The notes: generated from the sequence alone by a model not told the origin. A stretch of 64,000 bases of DNA from Papio anubis (GCF_008728515.1 NC_044977.1:7463501-7527500); one strand, 5' to 3'. Shown: positions 1 to 13,079, counted from the stretch's first letter. A program made the numbers and translations.

Positions 1-33
1 AATATAATAACAAATTCCAAATCTCAGTGTCTT

Positions 34-350
34 TATTTTATTTATTTTTTCTTTTTTCTTTTTTTAGTTTTTGAGACAGTCTCGCTCTGTGGCCCAGGCT
101 GGAGTGCAATACTGTGATCTCAGCTCACTGCAACGTTTGCCTCCCAGGCTCAAGCAATTCTGGTGCCTCAGCCCCCTGAATAGCTGGAACTACAGGCCTG
201 CCACCACACCCAGCTAATTTTAGTATTTTTAACAGAGATGGGGTTTCATCATGTTGACCAGGCTTGTCTCAAATTCCTGACCTCAGGTGATCCACCCGCC
301 TAAGCCTCCAAAAGTGCTGAGATTACAGCTGTGAGCCACTGTGCCCAGCC
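34..350 (-). mobile_element. Alu SINE, antisense, full length
   Basis: Reverse-complement Alu: a T-rich tail at the left, then the right monomer (GGAGTGCAAT, CTCAGCTCACTG), then the left monomer ending GTGCCCAGCC. It is diverged from AluY, so it is an older AluS or AluJ type. It is flanked by an 11-bp target-site duplication, 23-33 (CTCAGTGTCTT) and 351-361 (CTCATTGTCTT), with one mismatch, which fixes both ends. Confidence 0.93.
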
Positions 351-489
351 CTCATTGTCTTAAAACAACCTACATTTATACTAAGTCTAGTATGATTTCA
401 GAGAATTCCGCAAGACACTAGAGTCAACATAGCCACTTGTGATTCAAGATGCTCCCATAGCTGAATCTTTGAGCTGGAACATGCAATTT

Positions 490-822
490 ATTTTATTTTA
501 TTTTATTTTATTTTAATTAATTAATTAATTTATTTATTTATTTTGAGAGGGAGTCTCGCTCTGTGGCCCAGGCTGGAGTGAGCAGCGCCATCTTGGCTCA
601 CTGCAAGCTCCGCCCCCCGGGTTCCCGCCATTCTCCTGCCTCAGCCTCCCGAGGAGCTGGGACCACAGGCGCCGCCACCGCGCCCGGCTAGTTTTTTGTA
701 TTTTTAGTAGAGACGGGGTTTCACCATGTTAGCCAGGATGGTCTGGATCTCCTGACCTCGTGATCCGCCTGTCTTGGCCTCCCAAAGTGCTGGGATTACA
801 GGCTTGAGCCACCGCGCCCGGC
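490..822 (-). mobile_element. AluY-type SINE (Old World monkey features), antisense
   Basis: Little-diverged antisense Alu. It starts with a tail drifted into TTTTA and TTAA units (about 490-543) and ends CCGCGCCCGGCC. It carries GCTAGTTTTTTG in place of GCTAATTTTTTG and GGCTTGAGCCAC in place of GGCGTGAGCCAC. I associate both changes with cercopithecid AluYR subfamilies. The target duplication is short and weak (ATGCAATTT near 481, ATGCAGCTT near 824). Confidence 0.93.
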
Positions 823-1495
823 CGATGCAGCTTCTTTTGTGTACAGAGGAAGTACAGAGAACACTGGATTTTCATTTATAAGCCATTAAATGTCATGGAT
901 TGAAATAGCACATGACATTTCTACCCCCAAACACTTGACCAGAAAGTCATATGGCCCAAATTAAATACAAGGCAGGTAGAGAAGTACCATCCCCATGTGC
1001 TGGGAAGAATCTAAACATTGGATGAGATTTAGCACTAAAAGTCATTTTGTAGCCAGTTGTGAGCTATGGTAACCCCTTTGGGTCATATATATTTTAAAAT
1101 GTAATGACATGACCTAATTATTTTTTACAGTATTGTATCAGTTCATATTTACACCAGAGGCATGTGTTACTGTTAACTCAGTTTCACCAATCCTGTTGGC
1201 ATTTAAGCTTTCTGCTAGTCAGATCCATGTAATATGGTAATGGATCTGTAAGGCATCCTCATTTCCTCTTGTACGAATTTCCTATCCATGTCTTCCACAA
1301 ATTTTCCAGTGGCATTTCATTTGTTTATGTTGGTATCAAGAACACTCTATACATTCTAACTACTAATGCTTTTTCTGTTGTGTATGTTTAAATGACTTCT
1401 ATCATTTGGTGTCTTTGCTTTTAATTTTGTTTTAAATCCTATGACTTGTATAGAAATGTTAACTATTTTCTAGGGATATTTATGAAAAATCTCGT
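823..1495. other. Unassigned intergenic sequence
   Basis: No open frame of note and no repeat that I can name. The part from about 1130 to 1450 has the texture of a very old LINE 3' region, but I could not anchor it to a consensus. Confidence 0.4.
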
Positions 1496-1855
1496 GGCTG
1501 GGTGCAGTGGCTCATGTCTGTAATCCCAGGGTTTTGTGGGGCCGAGGCGAGAGGACTGCTTATGTCCAGGAGCTTGAGACCATCCTGGGTATCACAATGA
1601 GACCCTGTCTCTATAAAAAATAAAAATAAAATAAATAAAAAATGTGCTGGGCATGGTGGTGCATGCCTGCAGGCTCAGCTACTGAGTGGGGAGTGGGGGA
1701 GGTTGGGTCGGGGGAGCATCGTAGGCGTGGGGACAGAGTAGAAGCTGAGGTGGAAGGATCGGTTGAGTCTGGGGTATGGACGCTTCAGTGATCCATCATC
1801 TTGCCACTGCACCCCAGCCTGGGCAACACAGCAAGATTGACTCAAAAAGAAAAGA
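1496..1855 (+). mobile_element. Old Alu (AluJ-like), sense, with a G-rich internal insertion
   Basis: Begins GGCTGGGTGCAGTGGCTCA and runs through a drifted middle A-rich linker (about 1614-1641) to CCAGCCTGGGCAACA and a short A-rich end. Between GCTACT (about 1678-1683) and AAGCTGAGGTGG (about 1742) there are roughly 55 extra G-rich bases where the Alu consensus reads GCTACTCGGGAGGCTGAGG. High divergence points to AluJ. Confidence 0.88.
1688..1714 (+). other. Potential G-quadruplex
   Basis: Four G runs lie at 1688-1691, 1695-1699, 1705-1707 and 1710-1714, separated by loops of 3, 5 and 2 nt. This satisfies the G3+ N1-7 pattern. It sits inside the insertion in the old Alu. Folding has not been tested. 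Confidence 0.7.
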
Positions 1856-3811
1856 ATATCCTTCTTAAAGTGTAAGTTGTCCTGTTACTGACTGATCTGG
1901 ACAGTTCTGTTACCAGCCATTCCCAAGGCTTTTGTCAATCTTAATTGTCTTAACCAGAAACGTTATCAATAATTTCCGCCTTCTCAGATAGTGGAAGTTT
2001 AGTAACATTTTAAATGTATTTGAAGAGTTCTTTCGTATTTGAAGAGTTAAATAACCCAAGAAAACACCTTATTAAACAGGACTATACATATATGCCTCTG
2101 TTCTGATATCTGAAGAAGTTAGATGCTGGAATGATTTTATATTGTATAGTTCTTCCCACATCAACTTCAAAACTTAAAGTGTAAGAAGAAAGACAGAATT
2201 TTAGGAAAAAAAATCACTAAGTGAAATTGAAGTAAAGTAGATAGAGAAAGTCATTTGGAAAAGTTGAGATACTCCTAAAATAACACTTATTTCAATAAAT
2301 AATTTCGGTTTAAAATTTATAAAATTAAAACAAAATTTAAAAAGGTTTTAAAATGTATAGTCTAAGAAAGTACATTAGAAAAATTCATGATATATTGTTC
2401 TCTATATGCAAAGTGATGAAATTTTTCAAAGTAAAGTTTAAAAATAATCAAGGGTCGATACTTTATAAGAATACTGAGAGAAGAAAATGTTTGAATCATG
2501 TTGTTTGCCTAACTGGAATTTAACATTTTCTTTGAAGCACAATCCTTAAAAATATATCATCTTATATTGTAACGTTCAGTGATAAAAACAATTAATTATG
2601 ATTATATACACAAACACATATTCAGTTATGCATTATTTCATTCAAGGTCTCAATTAAATCAAGTAATATGGCCCTGAATCAATTAAATATTAATTCTTAT
2701 CGTTTTAATTATTGCAGTGTTCATTCTCAAAGAGCAGATAGTCTCTAACACACTGTTTATGAATTCTAGAGTTGTAAGAGGATATTTCACCACTGATATT
2801 TTTTAGAATATCTTCTTTTCCTTAGTACACTGAATTAAGTGGTATCTGTGATGACTTCTGAATTTAGGACACTTTTTGCTAATTTACAAACTGAAAATGA
2901 ATTCTTTTCTTTATTCTATAAAATAGAAACTTTAATTGCACTGTAAGAGCTGAGATTTATCATCACATTTAATTGAGTCATCAGATAATTATTATGTATG
3001 GTTTGTTATTTTTATTTTTTGAAGCAATTTCAGACAAGATGTCAGAGATATGTACGAAAGTACTCTATAATTGAAGTCTCTATTGTTTCCATTAAAAGCA
3101 AGACTTCAGTTTCAATGTTCAGTACATGTTCAGGCTTCACTGGAGTTTAATAAACTATGCTTAAACCCAGAATAAAGAAAAATAAAACTTTAGAAAGCTG
3201 TCAATTTTGCTCTTTTTCTTTAGTTTCCTATTTTTCCTCATTCTTCATCCTGTCTTACTTCTCAGACTTAATGTATTTAAGTTTACTTCAATAGAAATCA
3301 TATATAAAATTAAAAAGAAATGATGAGAATAAAATGCCAGTCTGTTAATTATTTTAATCAATACAGATAAATTGATTAATTAGAACCAGTAAAAATGTCA
3401 AATGGCAAGAATAATTTTTCTGGTTAAACTTTATTATCAAAGTAGTCTATGGCAAGCATCTACATCATCGAAATATAATTCTTATTAACCACTAATAAGT
3501 CTACTATTAGCATATTTTGGCATTTCAAAGTTCTACATTCCACTGACAATATTAAAACAAAATGCAAAGTAGTATTTTATTTTTTCATTAGAATATAGAA
3601 TTCAGAAATTTTCTAGGCAAAAGAAAAATTCAGAAACTACTGATTTGAATGCTAACAGTTGATAGAAATATGTAAAGTTGCTTTATTTAAATACTTCGGG
3701 AATGAAATATTTAATATTTAGTGACAAGATAATAAGTTGAAAAATAATGCCTTATCTATTTAAGAACCACCATTCAAACATTGATGACTCAAATGTAGAA
3801 AAAGAACTGTA
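1856..3811. other. AT-rich unassigned sequence
   Basis: About 2 kb of AT-rich, low-GC sequence with stop codons in all frames. I see no Alu, no LTR motif and no L1 stretch that I can align with confidence. Confidence 0.5.
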
Positions 3812-4109
3812 GGCCGGTCGCGATGGCTCACGCCTGTAATCCCAGCACTTTGGGAGGCGGAAGCAGGCGGATCGCGAGGTCAGGAGCTCGAGACCATCCT
3901 GGCTAACATGGTGAAACCCTGTCTCTACTAAAAAGAGAAATTAAAAATCAGCTGGGCGTGGTGGTGGCCCCTGTAGTCCCAGCTACTGGGGAGGCTGAGG
4001 CAGGAGAATGGCGGGAACCCGGGAGGCGGAGCTTGCAGTGAGCGGAGATCACCCCACTGGGAGAGACAGCGAGACCAAAAACAAAAAACAAACAAACAAA
4101 AAAACCCCA
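3812..4109 (+). mobile_element. AluY-type SINE, sense, with small 3' deletion
   Basis: Starts GGCCGGTCGCGATGGCTCACG and ends in a drifted A-rich tail (AAACAAACAAACAAAAAAA). GGCGGGAACCCGGG is present, as in the Alu at 50259. About 13 bases normally reading CACTCCAGCCTGG are missing near 4055, so the text goes directly from CCCCACTG to GGAGAGACAG. Flanking duplications are not clear. Confidence 0.92.
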
Positions 4110-7030
4110 CAAAACTATATCAAAGAACATCTTTAAATGACAGGATGGTCAAAAAAGTCACATACTTTTTCCAGTTTCAAAGTTAGGCTATATTTGTGAA
4201 AGTGTGTCTTGAAAAGCACCTAAAAACCAGTTGTCTAAAATTGGCCAGGCTAATGATAAGTATAAATAATCTTCATTTTTGAAGTTTTATTAGAAATTAA
4301 CAATTAATTACAGTATCTTAATATTTGCAATGAGTTACTTGTGAGATTTTACACATATTTTCTCTTTTACTATATGGATCTTAATCACACACTGTACTTA
4401 AAAATTGAAAGCTTAACTACATATTCATTCATGATGGTCATTTAAAAAATGGATTTGACACTGAATACGCCTATTTGAAATGGGTTTGACACAGAATAAG
4501 CCTATTTGAATGTTTTCTATGATCTTATCTGTAAAAGAGTAAATGCAATTTTCATCAATACTATTTGCAGTTTTAGATAAAGTTAACAATAATGTCCTTT
4601 TTTAATCAAAAATAACTAGACATTTAAACTGTCATTCTCACTTCAACAATAAGCCATTTCCTTTCTCTGTGTTGTGTCTTTTTCTAAACTTAGTAAATTA
4701 ACGACTGCTTTACATAGGAATGATTTGTAATTAAATTAAATTCTCAACAAAAAGTGTGTAAAATGCATTTATTCCGAAACAATAAACAAGTATATGATTA
4801 ATTGCTTGCAATATGCCTGGCTTTAATGTGTGAAAATGAAGACGATACAGCAGCTCAATGCCTTCAAAACAATTCAATATCCACCTGGTATAGGAGCTCA
4901 TTATTTACGGAATACTTAGCCAATCTTTTTGAAAGACTTTGCAAGATCTCTTATAGAAATAATGTAATAGTCTTTTTTTCTAGTAAAGTTTATAATATTT
5001 CATCGTTATGTTTAGCATAATTAGACAGAAGACATCCACAAAATATTAAACATTCTAATATATGTGGAAGTGACCATCGAGTAATTCAAAGATGCAACTA
5101 GCAATTAGGAAACGCCATTAGCAACCTTTATTGTCCTGGGAGGTATTGGACATAAAATAAAAACAAACTCACTTTATTCCTATTCATGAATATATGTCTG
5201 AAAGCAGATTTTGTTCTTAAACTTAGTGTAAAAATGAATCCTTTGAAAGTTCTAAAATGTACCTTCTTTAGAAGAAACATGCACATTTTCAAACAATATC
5301 TATTTGCATATGGACATTCTGTCAGATTATTTTTCACTAAATGACAACAGCCTGATCTCACATTTTGAGAAGACTCTAAATGGAGTAGAAAAAAATGCTG
5401 TTCTTACGTATCCTCAACTCTCTGTGTTCTACGGTTTTTTTCAGATAAAGCAACTGCACAGCTTTCAGACAGGATATTCATTTTCTACATGGCAGTAAAA
5501 GCATTATTGTGCATACACAGAAACTTTAGTTTGCTTCCCTAATCTTTGTTTCATAGCATTCCTCTGTCTTTTATAATTTGTCGATAGAAATCTGGCTGTA
5601 GGTGGTATTCATATAAGCCAAAATATTGTCAGATCATATAAACAAAAGAAAAGATTTGAGGAAAAAAATTCTAATTTTACAGAGTACTGGGTACATTTAT
5701 ATATTCATATTAAGTCATTGGTGGTTTTTGAAGATATCTAGCACTGCAAGGTTTCTGTAAGTTGATATTGATAAATTTTTTAATTGGAAATAATTTTACT
5801 TTGTATAAGACATGTTTGTAGATATGATTTACAGCCTTTGTAGCTTAACAGTACGATGACAAACTGTTGACTGTTCGTGACATCATCACTTTATTTCTGA
5901 TGTTATTGAATTTTAAATTACATAAAACAAATATATCCTTTAATATTGAATAAAGTATCATCAAAAATACATCATATTTAAAACGTTGTGTAATCCCAAA
6001 ATGTAGACTCATCTTGCATTTAAAACAAGAGATGAATGAAAATTTGTTATATAATTCATAAAATCACTACTTTTACTATTATTTTGCTTTTACCTGTAAC
6101 ATTTTAAAACTTAAAACATTTTAATCCTCAGATACCTCTAACAATTAAAGACAAATCATTGATATATTTGGATATTTGGAAACGTAAAATACCATTTGCT
6201 AAATAAATAACCAGATGCTGATTTTGTTTACTATTTACACAAATAGGTTTTGTTACTGCCTCAAGTTTGAATTCGAAATGTTTATAAGGCTCCTGTCAGA
6301 TATAAAACTCTGTAATACTATTCCTATGGACTGTCTAAGAAATGTACAACCTACTGTAGTATAAAAAGACAATTGGAATTACTACCTATAATGTATTTTT
6401 CTTAAAAAAATGCTACCACTTTGTTATGTATCAGAAAACAGTAACAAACATAAACAAATAATCTAAGATGAAAGATATGACTTACGTATTTGGAAGTACA
6501 TCATATCCTAAGACTTGCTGAGGAAGTAAGGTCTCTGAATTTCCTAAGTACATTTCTATGTCCCCAGAGAAGACTGCCCAACTCCACCATTGATGACACC
6601 AATTGTACTGTGTTCAAAGTTGGTTTTTATAGATATTATCTTTTCTCCTAAAATATATCTTACACAAGTTATAAGTTTCATGTGGGATTTACACTTTGCA
6701 GTAAGAATTTTTAAGGCATGACTATCAAGTTACTCAATAGATCATGCCTAATAAAATGACAAACAATCCTGCCATAAATGAGAAAAAAATAAACAAACAA
6801 TTAACTGCCATGACCTTGTTATGCATCAGAGAGCATATTGTCCAAGTTGCTGCTCACAGCCTCCTTATAATGGAGAAGAAATGTTCTGAACACATGAACT
6901 CTGGGTGGGACATAGACAACGCAGAAAGAATCTGTGTACTGAACCAGTTGCAAAATGCCCAATCACTCTGGAATATGTAATACGATCTGATAAATCTCCT
7001 TCATTGTAAAAGTCAGTTGGAGGTCAGGGC
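4110..7030. other. AT-rich unassigned sequence
   Basis: Nearly 3 kb without a recognisable repeat or gene. The longest open frames, near 4802-5020 and 6744-6980, are short (72 and 78 codons), lack any motif I know, and fit chance in AT-rich DNA. Confidence 0.5.
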
Positions 7031-7055
7031 TTTTTTTTTTTTTTTTTTTTTTTTT
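7031..7055. repeat. Poly(T) tract, 25 T
   Basis: Uninterrupted run of 25 T, preceded by GGC and followed by AAGCC. It could be the residue of a retro-insertion tail on the minus strand, but nothing next to it is recognisable as an inserted body. The length will be unstable. Confidence 0.85.
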
Positions 7056-10000
7056 AAGCCAAAACCACCTTTATCTTCTTACCTTCTTAGAAATTTGCCC
7101 TTCTATGTGCTTGCCCTATGGAAACATCAGTACAAGTGCACAAAGCATGATATAAAAATATATTAATTACAGAAATATTTGTATGAGGAAATGTTAAAAA
7201 TTGTTCTTATTTTATAGTATAATGTGCTAGTACTATGAAGTGTTACATATCAGGTAAAAATGATAACATATATCTAAACTACTAATAGTGTAAATTAGTG
7301 TAATTAGTAAAATTTACTAACACTGTAAATTTTAGAAAATGATGCAGAAAGTGTTTAGAAAATAATTCCTTTTGTGTCAGTTAAAAAAATGTGGCATAAG
7401 TACATATATATATATATGACTTGAAAGATTTGTAGCTACACTCTTAACAGTGCTAAACTCTAGAGCAAACAATTGGTTGTAGAATACAATGAGAGATATG
7501 AAATGTATTTTTTTTTTAAATACACTAATCAATTTTTAAGGTGTCCTTTATTTTTAAGTAGTCATGTATCTATGGGCTTTATATGTACCTGGAACAAAAT
7601 TAAGTGGGTATCAAATCTTAGTAATTCATTGAAAGATAGTGTTATGCGTTGTCACAAAATTTTATTGACAATAGGCTCTGGATTCTAAAATTGTTTAATC
7701 CTGTAATTCCCAGCAGCCAGATACTAGTAAAAGTTGAGGCATAATGAAAGCTTTCCTATCATGAGTTTGAAAGGTAATTTGCATGACTGTTGTCACAGAG
7801 AAGAAATAGTACAGGGGCTAGAAATAACTAGTAAGTGATAGTAGAGTAGATCTTATAAATACTAATATTTACAGAATAGATTTCAATCCCCAAATCCACA
7901 TTTAGGAGCATTTGCATCCTGGTAAACAAGAGACTCTAAATAGTTATTAAGTATTCTATTTGCTCTTTGTAAATGAAAATATTTGTTTATAGCATACATA
8001 TTCACGCATACAAAAAATATATATTCGATATCTACCTACTTTGTGTCAGACCATGTGGTAGGTTTACAAATAATTTACAGCATTATATGAATAGATTTAC
8101 TATCAATATAAAATTGTATTATATACACAATTAACATGAAAAGATAAAAAATTAGATATATCCTTTTAGATTAAGACATATTTAATCTTAAGTGTATATG
8201 TTAGAATTATTTCACTAGTAATATATGTGAGTTAAAGGATGCCATATCAGTTACACGTAAAATACATAAGGAAATAGACATAATTGAGCTATATATCAAT
8301 TTAAATTTAAAGAACATCAAGTATAACTATACTATTTTGTTTTGAGTCATTACTAGTTACTGATGCTATTTTCTTAAATTTTGTGATTTTTAGATAATTT
8401 ATATATATGATTATATACATTATCATAAATATGTATATCAGAGCACACACACATTTATACATATAAATATATTTGTATATATTTATATATATACACATCT
8501 TCAAAGTTCATTCACATTTCTAATTCGTGTGACTGTTTAAATTCCATACCATATTCTGATTATATTTTTAGAAATTTCTTAAGTATTTTGTAAGCATAGA
8601 TACTGATTAGTACACCTATGCTAATAATAGTAATTTAGTAATTGTCATTTTTAAAGTCAACAAGAAATTTCCATGCTACATGATTATATACTTGAGAGTA
8701 AGTATATGCTTCCATTACCAACATTATAGATATTTCTATACTTCAGAAACTGTAATTAGAAAATCTGGATATTCCATTCCAGGGAATGCCAAGAAAAAGC
8801 ATTAAAAATTAACATAAATGTAACCACAGCATTTATCTGAAAAATAAATCCCTAATATATAATCCTAACAATTTGAATACAATGAGTAAAAAATATTGCA
8901 TTACTAAAAATATAGGGTAAATAACTAAATCATATTAGCATGGGTAGTACAAACCATAATTTTACACTAAAATTAACATTTGGCTTTATTTTCCTCTTAC
9001 AATGTAACAAATCATATTCAGAGTAGACATTTTTAAATCTTATTAAACTAAAATTCCATTTATTATAACAAACCAATAAAAATTATATATATTTTTTTAT
9101 TTTGTTAAGTTTTAACTTAAAAATTTTTACTTAAAATGCTTGCATTATTAAAATGATATATGTTTCTAAATCATGGAAGTTCAGTGTACCACAAAGTAGA
9201 CTGAATTCAATTGGAACTGAATGGTTCATAAACCTGACTCGTCTCAACTCAAGCTCAAGCGTAACCACATTGGGAAATTGTACTGGATGAATGAATACAG
9301 TAAAGTTCACAGGGTTAGCCTGACTGAAATGAATTGTCTTCCACAAAGGCCAACAATTTTCCCAGTGGTTGCTGATAAACGTTCTGAAAAAAAAATAAAT
9401 TTTCAAATCTATGCCTGTTACAGTTCTCCTCAAATAGTAAGACACACTAGTTACAAACGTAAATTTAAAATATTTGATTATTGGTGATAACATTGTGATA
9501 ATCTTATTATAATATCTTACTTTTTATCACACGTTTTATATGGCTATATATTTGTATCCATATATGTTCTGTTTATCTTTTCTACTAATCTGTAAATCAT
9601 CTCAGAACACTCCTCACATTGAAGCATAATTACTGAAAAAAAAAGAATACAGAGAATTTTAGCTTAATTTATCATGGTGAACAGATAAATAGTGCTACAA
9701 GAAATATACTGGGAAGGCATTGAATATTCATAGATTATTAAAGTGTATATATGTAGACAAATTTTTTTAGAAAGTATATAAAAAAATACCTTAGGTTATG
9801 CTTAACTCTGAAACAAATAGACAAACAGCAGTTCCGTCTATGGAAACAATTCATTCTATTAAGTGATTTAATTTAATTAAAATGTAGAGTTATGGGTTAC
9901 CAGGCAAATTTCAAAACAGTCTTCCAACAAAACTTTGCTGAAAACAACAGAGAAATATAAAAACAGAGAGAGAAATGCATCCCTAGGAGAAATAAGGGAA

Positions 10001-10229
10001 AGTCATCTGTCACCTAAGAGACAGTTTGAGATCTGTTGCTAGATATAATTTAAAAGGTAGACAGAAACTCTTCTTCTAGAGAAAAGAATTGATATATCCA
10101 TGAAGTAAGCAGTAAAACCACGAGTTCTAGAATGAAGAGTGACTCTGAAATTTAACATTCCACTTGACAGCCCATCCACAAGCCTATTCAAAATATTCAG
10201 AGATGACTGCTGGGGCCAACCTCTCCATA
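7056..10229. other. AT-rich sequence with TA-rich low complexity
   Basis: No recognisable gene or dated repeat. TA-rich low-complexity patches lie at about 7404-7418 and 8398-8495. Two opposed open frames overlap at 9131-9493 (120 codons, minus) and 9221-9487 (88 codons, plus). Neither has a known motif, and I treat both as chance. Confidence 0.5.
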
Positions 10230-10248
10230 CAGAATAGAGGACATAGGC

Positions 10249-10758
10249 ATGGGCAAAGACTTCATGTCTAAAACACCAAAAGCAACGGCAACAAAAGCCA
10301 AAATTGACAAATGGGATCTAATTAAACTAAAGAGCTTCTGCACAGCAAAAGAAACTACCACCAGAGTGAACAGGCAACCTACAGAATGGGAGAAAATTTT
10401 TGCAATCTACTCATCTGACAAAGGACTAATATCCAGAACCTACAAAGAACTCAAACAAATTTACAAGAAAAAAACAAACAATCCCATCAAAAAGTGGGCG
10501 AAGGATATGAACAGACACTTCTCAAAAGAAGACATTTATGCAGCCAACAGACACATGAAAAAATGTGCATCACCACTAGCCAACAGAGAAATGCAAATCA
10601 AAACCACAATGAGATACCATCTCACAGCGGTTAGAATGGCGATCATTAAAAAGTCAGGAAACAACAGGTGCTGCAGAGGATGTGGAGAAATAGGAACACT
10701 TTTACACTGTTGGTGGGACTGTAAACTAGTCCAACTATTGTGGAAAACAGTGTGGTGA
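10249..10758 (+). pseudogene. L1 ORF2p C-terminal fragment (169 codons)
   Basis: Truncated reading frame from the C-terminal third of the LINE-1 ORF2 protein (endonuclease/reverse transcriptase). The cysteine-rich CX3CX7HX4C motif is intact: Cys at residues 141 and 145, His at 153, Cys at 158. The endonuclease and polymerase domains are absent. A stop follows ...WKTVW, whereas active copies continue for about another hundred residues. Not a functional gene. The ATG is an internal Met of ORF2. Confidence 0.92.
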
Positions 10759-11161
10759 TTCCTCAAGGATCTAGAACTAGAAATACCATTTGACCCAGCC
10801 ATCCCATTACTGGGCATATACCCAAAGGATTATAAATCATGCTGCTATAAAGACACATGAACATGTATGTTTATTAAGGCACTATTCACAATAGCAAAGA
10901 CTTGGAACCAACCCAAATGTCCATCAATGGTAGACTGGATTAAGAAAATGTGGCACATATACACCATGGAATACTATGCAGCCATAAGAAGGATAAGTTC
11001 ATGTCCTTTATAGGGACATGGATGAAGCTGGAAACTATCATTCTAGGTAAACTATCACAAGGACAGAAAACCAAACACTGCATGTTCTTGCTCATAGGTG
11101 GGAAGTGAACAATGAGATCACCTGGATACAGGGTGGGGAACATCACACACTGGGGCATGCC

Positions 11162-11181
11162 GGGGGGTGGGGGGTTGGGGG
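11162..11181 (+). other. G-rich tract of the L1 3' UTR
   Basis: G runs of 6, 6 and 5 separated by T and TT. This is the polypurine tract typical of L1PA 3' UTRs, for which quadruplex formation has been described in the family. Confidence 0.8.
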
Positions 11182-11345
11182 AAGGATAGCATTAGGAGAT
11201 ATACCTAATGTAAATGATGAGTTAACAGGTGCAGCACACCAACATGGCACATGTATACATATGTAACAAACCTGCACATTGTGCACATGCACCCTAGAAT
11301 TTAAAGTAAAATTTAAAAAAAAAAAGAAAAGAAAAAAAAAAAGAA

Positions 11346-12058
11346 GGCACAAATAATTAAAAGCAGAAATAAAAAAGTGGGGCCACTACTACTGATCATA
11401 AAGAAGTAAAATAGATTATAACACAGTGCTGGGAGCTATTGTACTCTAACAAATTAGATGACCAAAAGGAATGTACAAACTCCTTGAAATACACAATTCA
11501 CCTAAACCAACTCAAGAATTAGATAGATCAAATTAGCATTCCAAAACCTTACAACAAATAAAAGTCCAGAACCAGGTGGCTTCGTTGGTGAATTCTGCCA
11601 GATATTTAAAGACAAATTAACACTAGTATCTCTCAAACTCTTCAGAAAAAAAAAAAAAAAATGAAGAGAAGGAAATGCTTCCTAACTCACTCTGTAAGGA
11701 AAGACATCACAAGAAACTTATAGATCAACATTCCTTATAAGTGTAGTACAAAAATCCTCAACAAAATACTAGCAAACTGAATGTAAGCACATATAAAAGG
11801 CTTTTATACCATAACCAGGTGGAGTTTATTTCAGGAATGCAAGGATGGTTCAACATAAGAAAATCTAGCCATGCAATGAACTACAATAATAGAACAATTT
11901 TAAAAAATGGACAATCACCTCAGTTAACCCAGAAGAGCATTTGTCAACATTCAAAACACATTCCCAATAAAAAACACTCAGAAAACTAAGAATGGAAGGG
12001 AAATTCCTCAATATAAATAAGCCCATAACTAACATCATACTCAAAGATGAAATTTTCT
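11346..12058 (+). mobile_element. Old L1 (L1M-type) ORF2 fragment, sense
   Basis: Degenerate but alignable to the middle of L1 ORF2: CTAACAAATTAGATGACC, TTCTGCCAGATATTTAAAGA, CAGGAATGCAAGGATGGTTC, CTAACATCATACTCAAAG, in the right order. No usable frame remains. A run of 17 A at about 11645 is secondary. Confidence 0.85.
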
Positions 12059-12114
12059 AAATTGTTATTAAAATGACATTATGACAGTAAAGTCATTATA
12101 AATGTCATTATAAT

Positions 12115-12579
12115 TGTATTAGTTTGCCATGGATGCAATAATGGAGTACAACCAACTGGGTTGCTTAAGCAATAGAAATGTATTGCCTTGCATATCTGGC
12201 AATAGAATATCAATATTATGGTGTCAGCAGATTTGATTCCTTTTGAGGGGTGTGAAAGATAATCTGTTTCATGCTTCTAGCCCAGCTAATGGTAGTTTTA
12301 TGGCAATCTTTGTTATTCCATGACTTGCTGAAGCATCGTTTCCAACTCTGCCTTCATGCTTTTATAGCATTCTACTTGTGTGCATGTCTGTGTTCAGATT
12401 TTCCTTCTTATAAGGACACCAGTTATATAGAATTAGGAACTCTTTTGATTCCACTGTGATTCCAAATTAATTAATTGCATAAGTAATAATCCTGTGTTTA
12501 AGTAAGTTCACATTTTGAGGCACTGAAGTTAAGACTTCAACATATAGATTTTGAGGGGACACAATTTGTCCTATAAGAG
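12115..12579 (-). mobile_element. MLT1-type LTR, antisense (left LTR of a provirus)
   Basis: Antisense MaLR LTR: starts TGTATTAGTTTGCC, contains TTCTTATAAGGACACCAGT and CACATTTTGAGGCACTGAAG, ends GGGGACACAATTTGTCC. For a minus-strand provirus this is the 3' LTR. Homologous LTR text returns at 13688, split by an L1. Confidence 0.85.
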
Positions 12580-13028
12580 TTTTCCCACTCTCCCCCACCA
12601 AATCCATGCCATTCTCCTTATGCAAAATATATTAACCTATGTCAATATCAATAAAAGTCTAACATGCCAGCATCAACTGTAAGTCCAAAATCTAAATACC
12701 ATCAACCCAATAAAAGGCTCAAATCCCACCATGTAAATTACCCAAATATTTCATAAATTAGACTTGGAGTATGATTTATCCTAGGAGTGGAGTATTCATC
12801 CAAATTCATTGAAATACTCCATCTCAAAACTTGTAAAACCAAAATTAAATGGTGCAACAAGTATAGAACATGCATTCCTATTCCAAAAGGGAGAAATCAG
12901 AAGAAAAAAAATCTCACATCCCAAAGAAGTCCAGAACCTATTAGGGTAAATTTTATTACATTTTAAATCTTTTGAAAAAAATACTTTTAGATTGGATTTT
13001 ATATCCTCTGAGTTCATCTGAGTGGTGG

Positions 13029-13059
<31 letters not shown>

Positions 13060-13079
13060 CGCACACACACACACACACA
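13029..13079. repeat. (CA)n microsatellite, interrupted
   Basis: About 50 bp of CA repeat with interruptions AAAC and GC. Open frames through it encode only His-Thr or Cys-Val runs and are not genes. Alternating purine-pyrimidine sequence like this can adopt Z-DNA. Confidence 0.95.

Larger units (their letters stand above)
10230..11345 (+). mobile_element. L1PA 3' fragment, sense, 5' truncated
   Basis: Young LINE-1: the last third of ORF2 (from about GGACATAGGCATGGGCAA), the whole 3' UTR with its G-rich tract, the end CACCCTAGAATTTAAAGT, and an A-rich tail interrupted by G. The left flank is unassigned and the right flank is old L1. I could not find a matching target duplication, so the 5' junction may have been altered after insertion. 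Confidence 0.93.

Noticed and set aside
9131..9493. Opposed overlapping frames of 120 (minus) and 88 (plus) codons
   Set aside because: No known motif, no splice or promoter context, AT-rich flanks. Overlapping frames on both strands of the same low-stop stretch fit chance.
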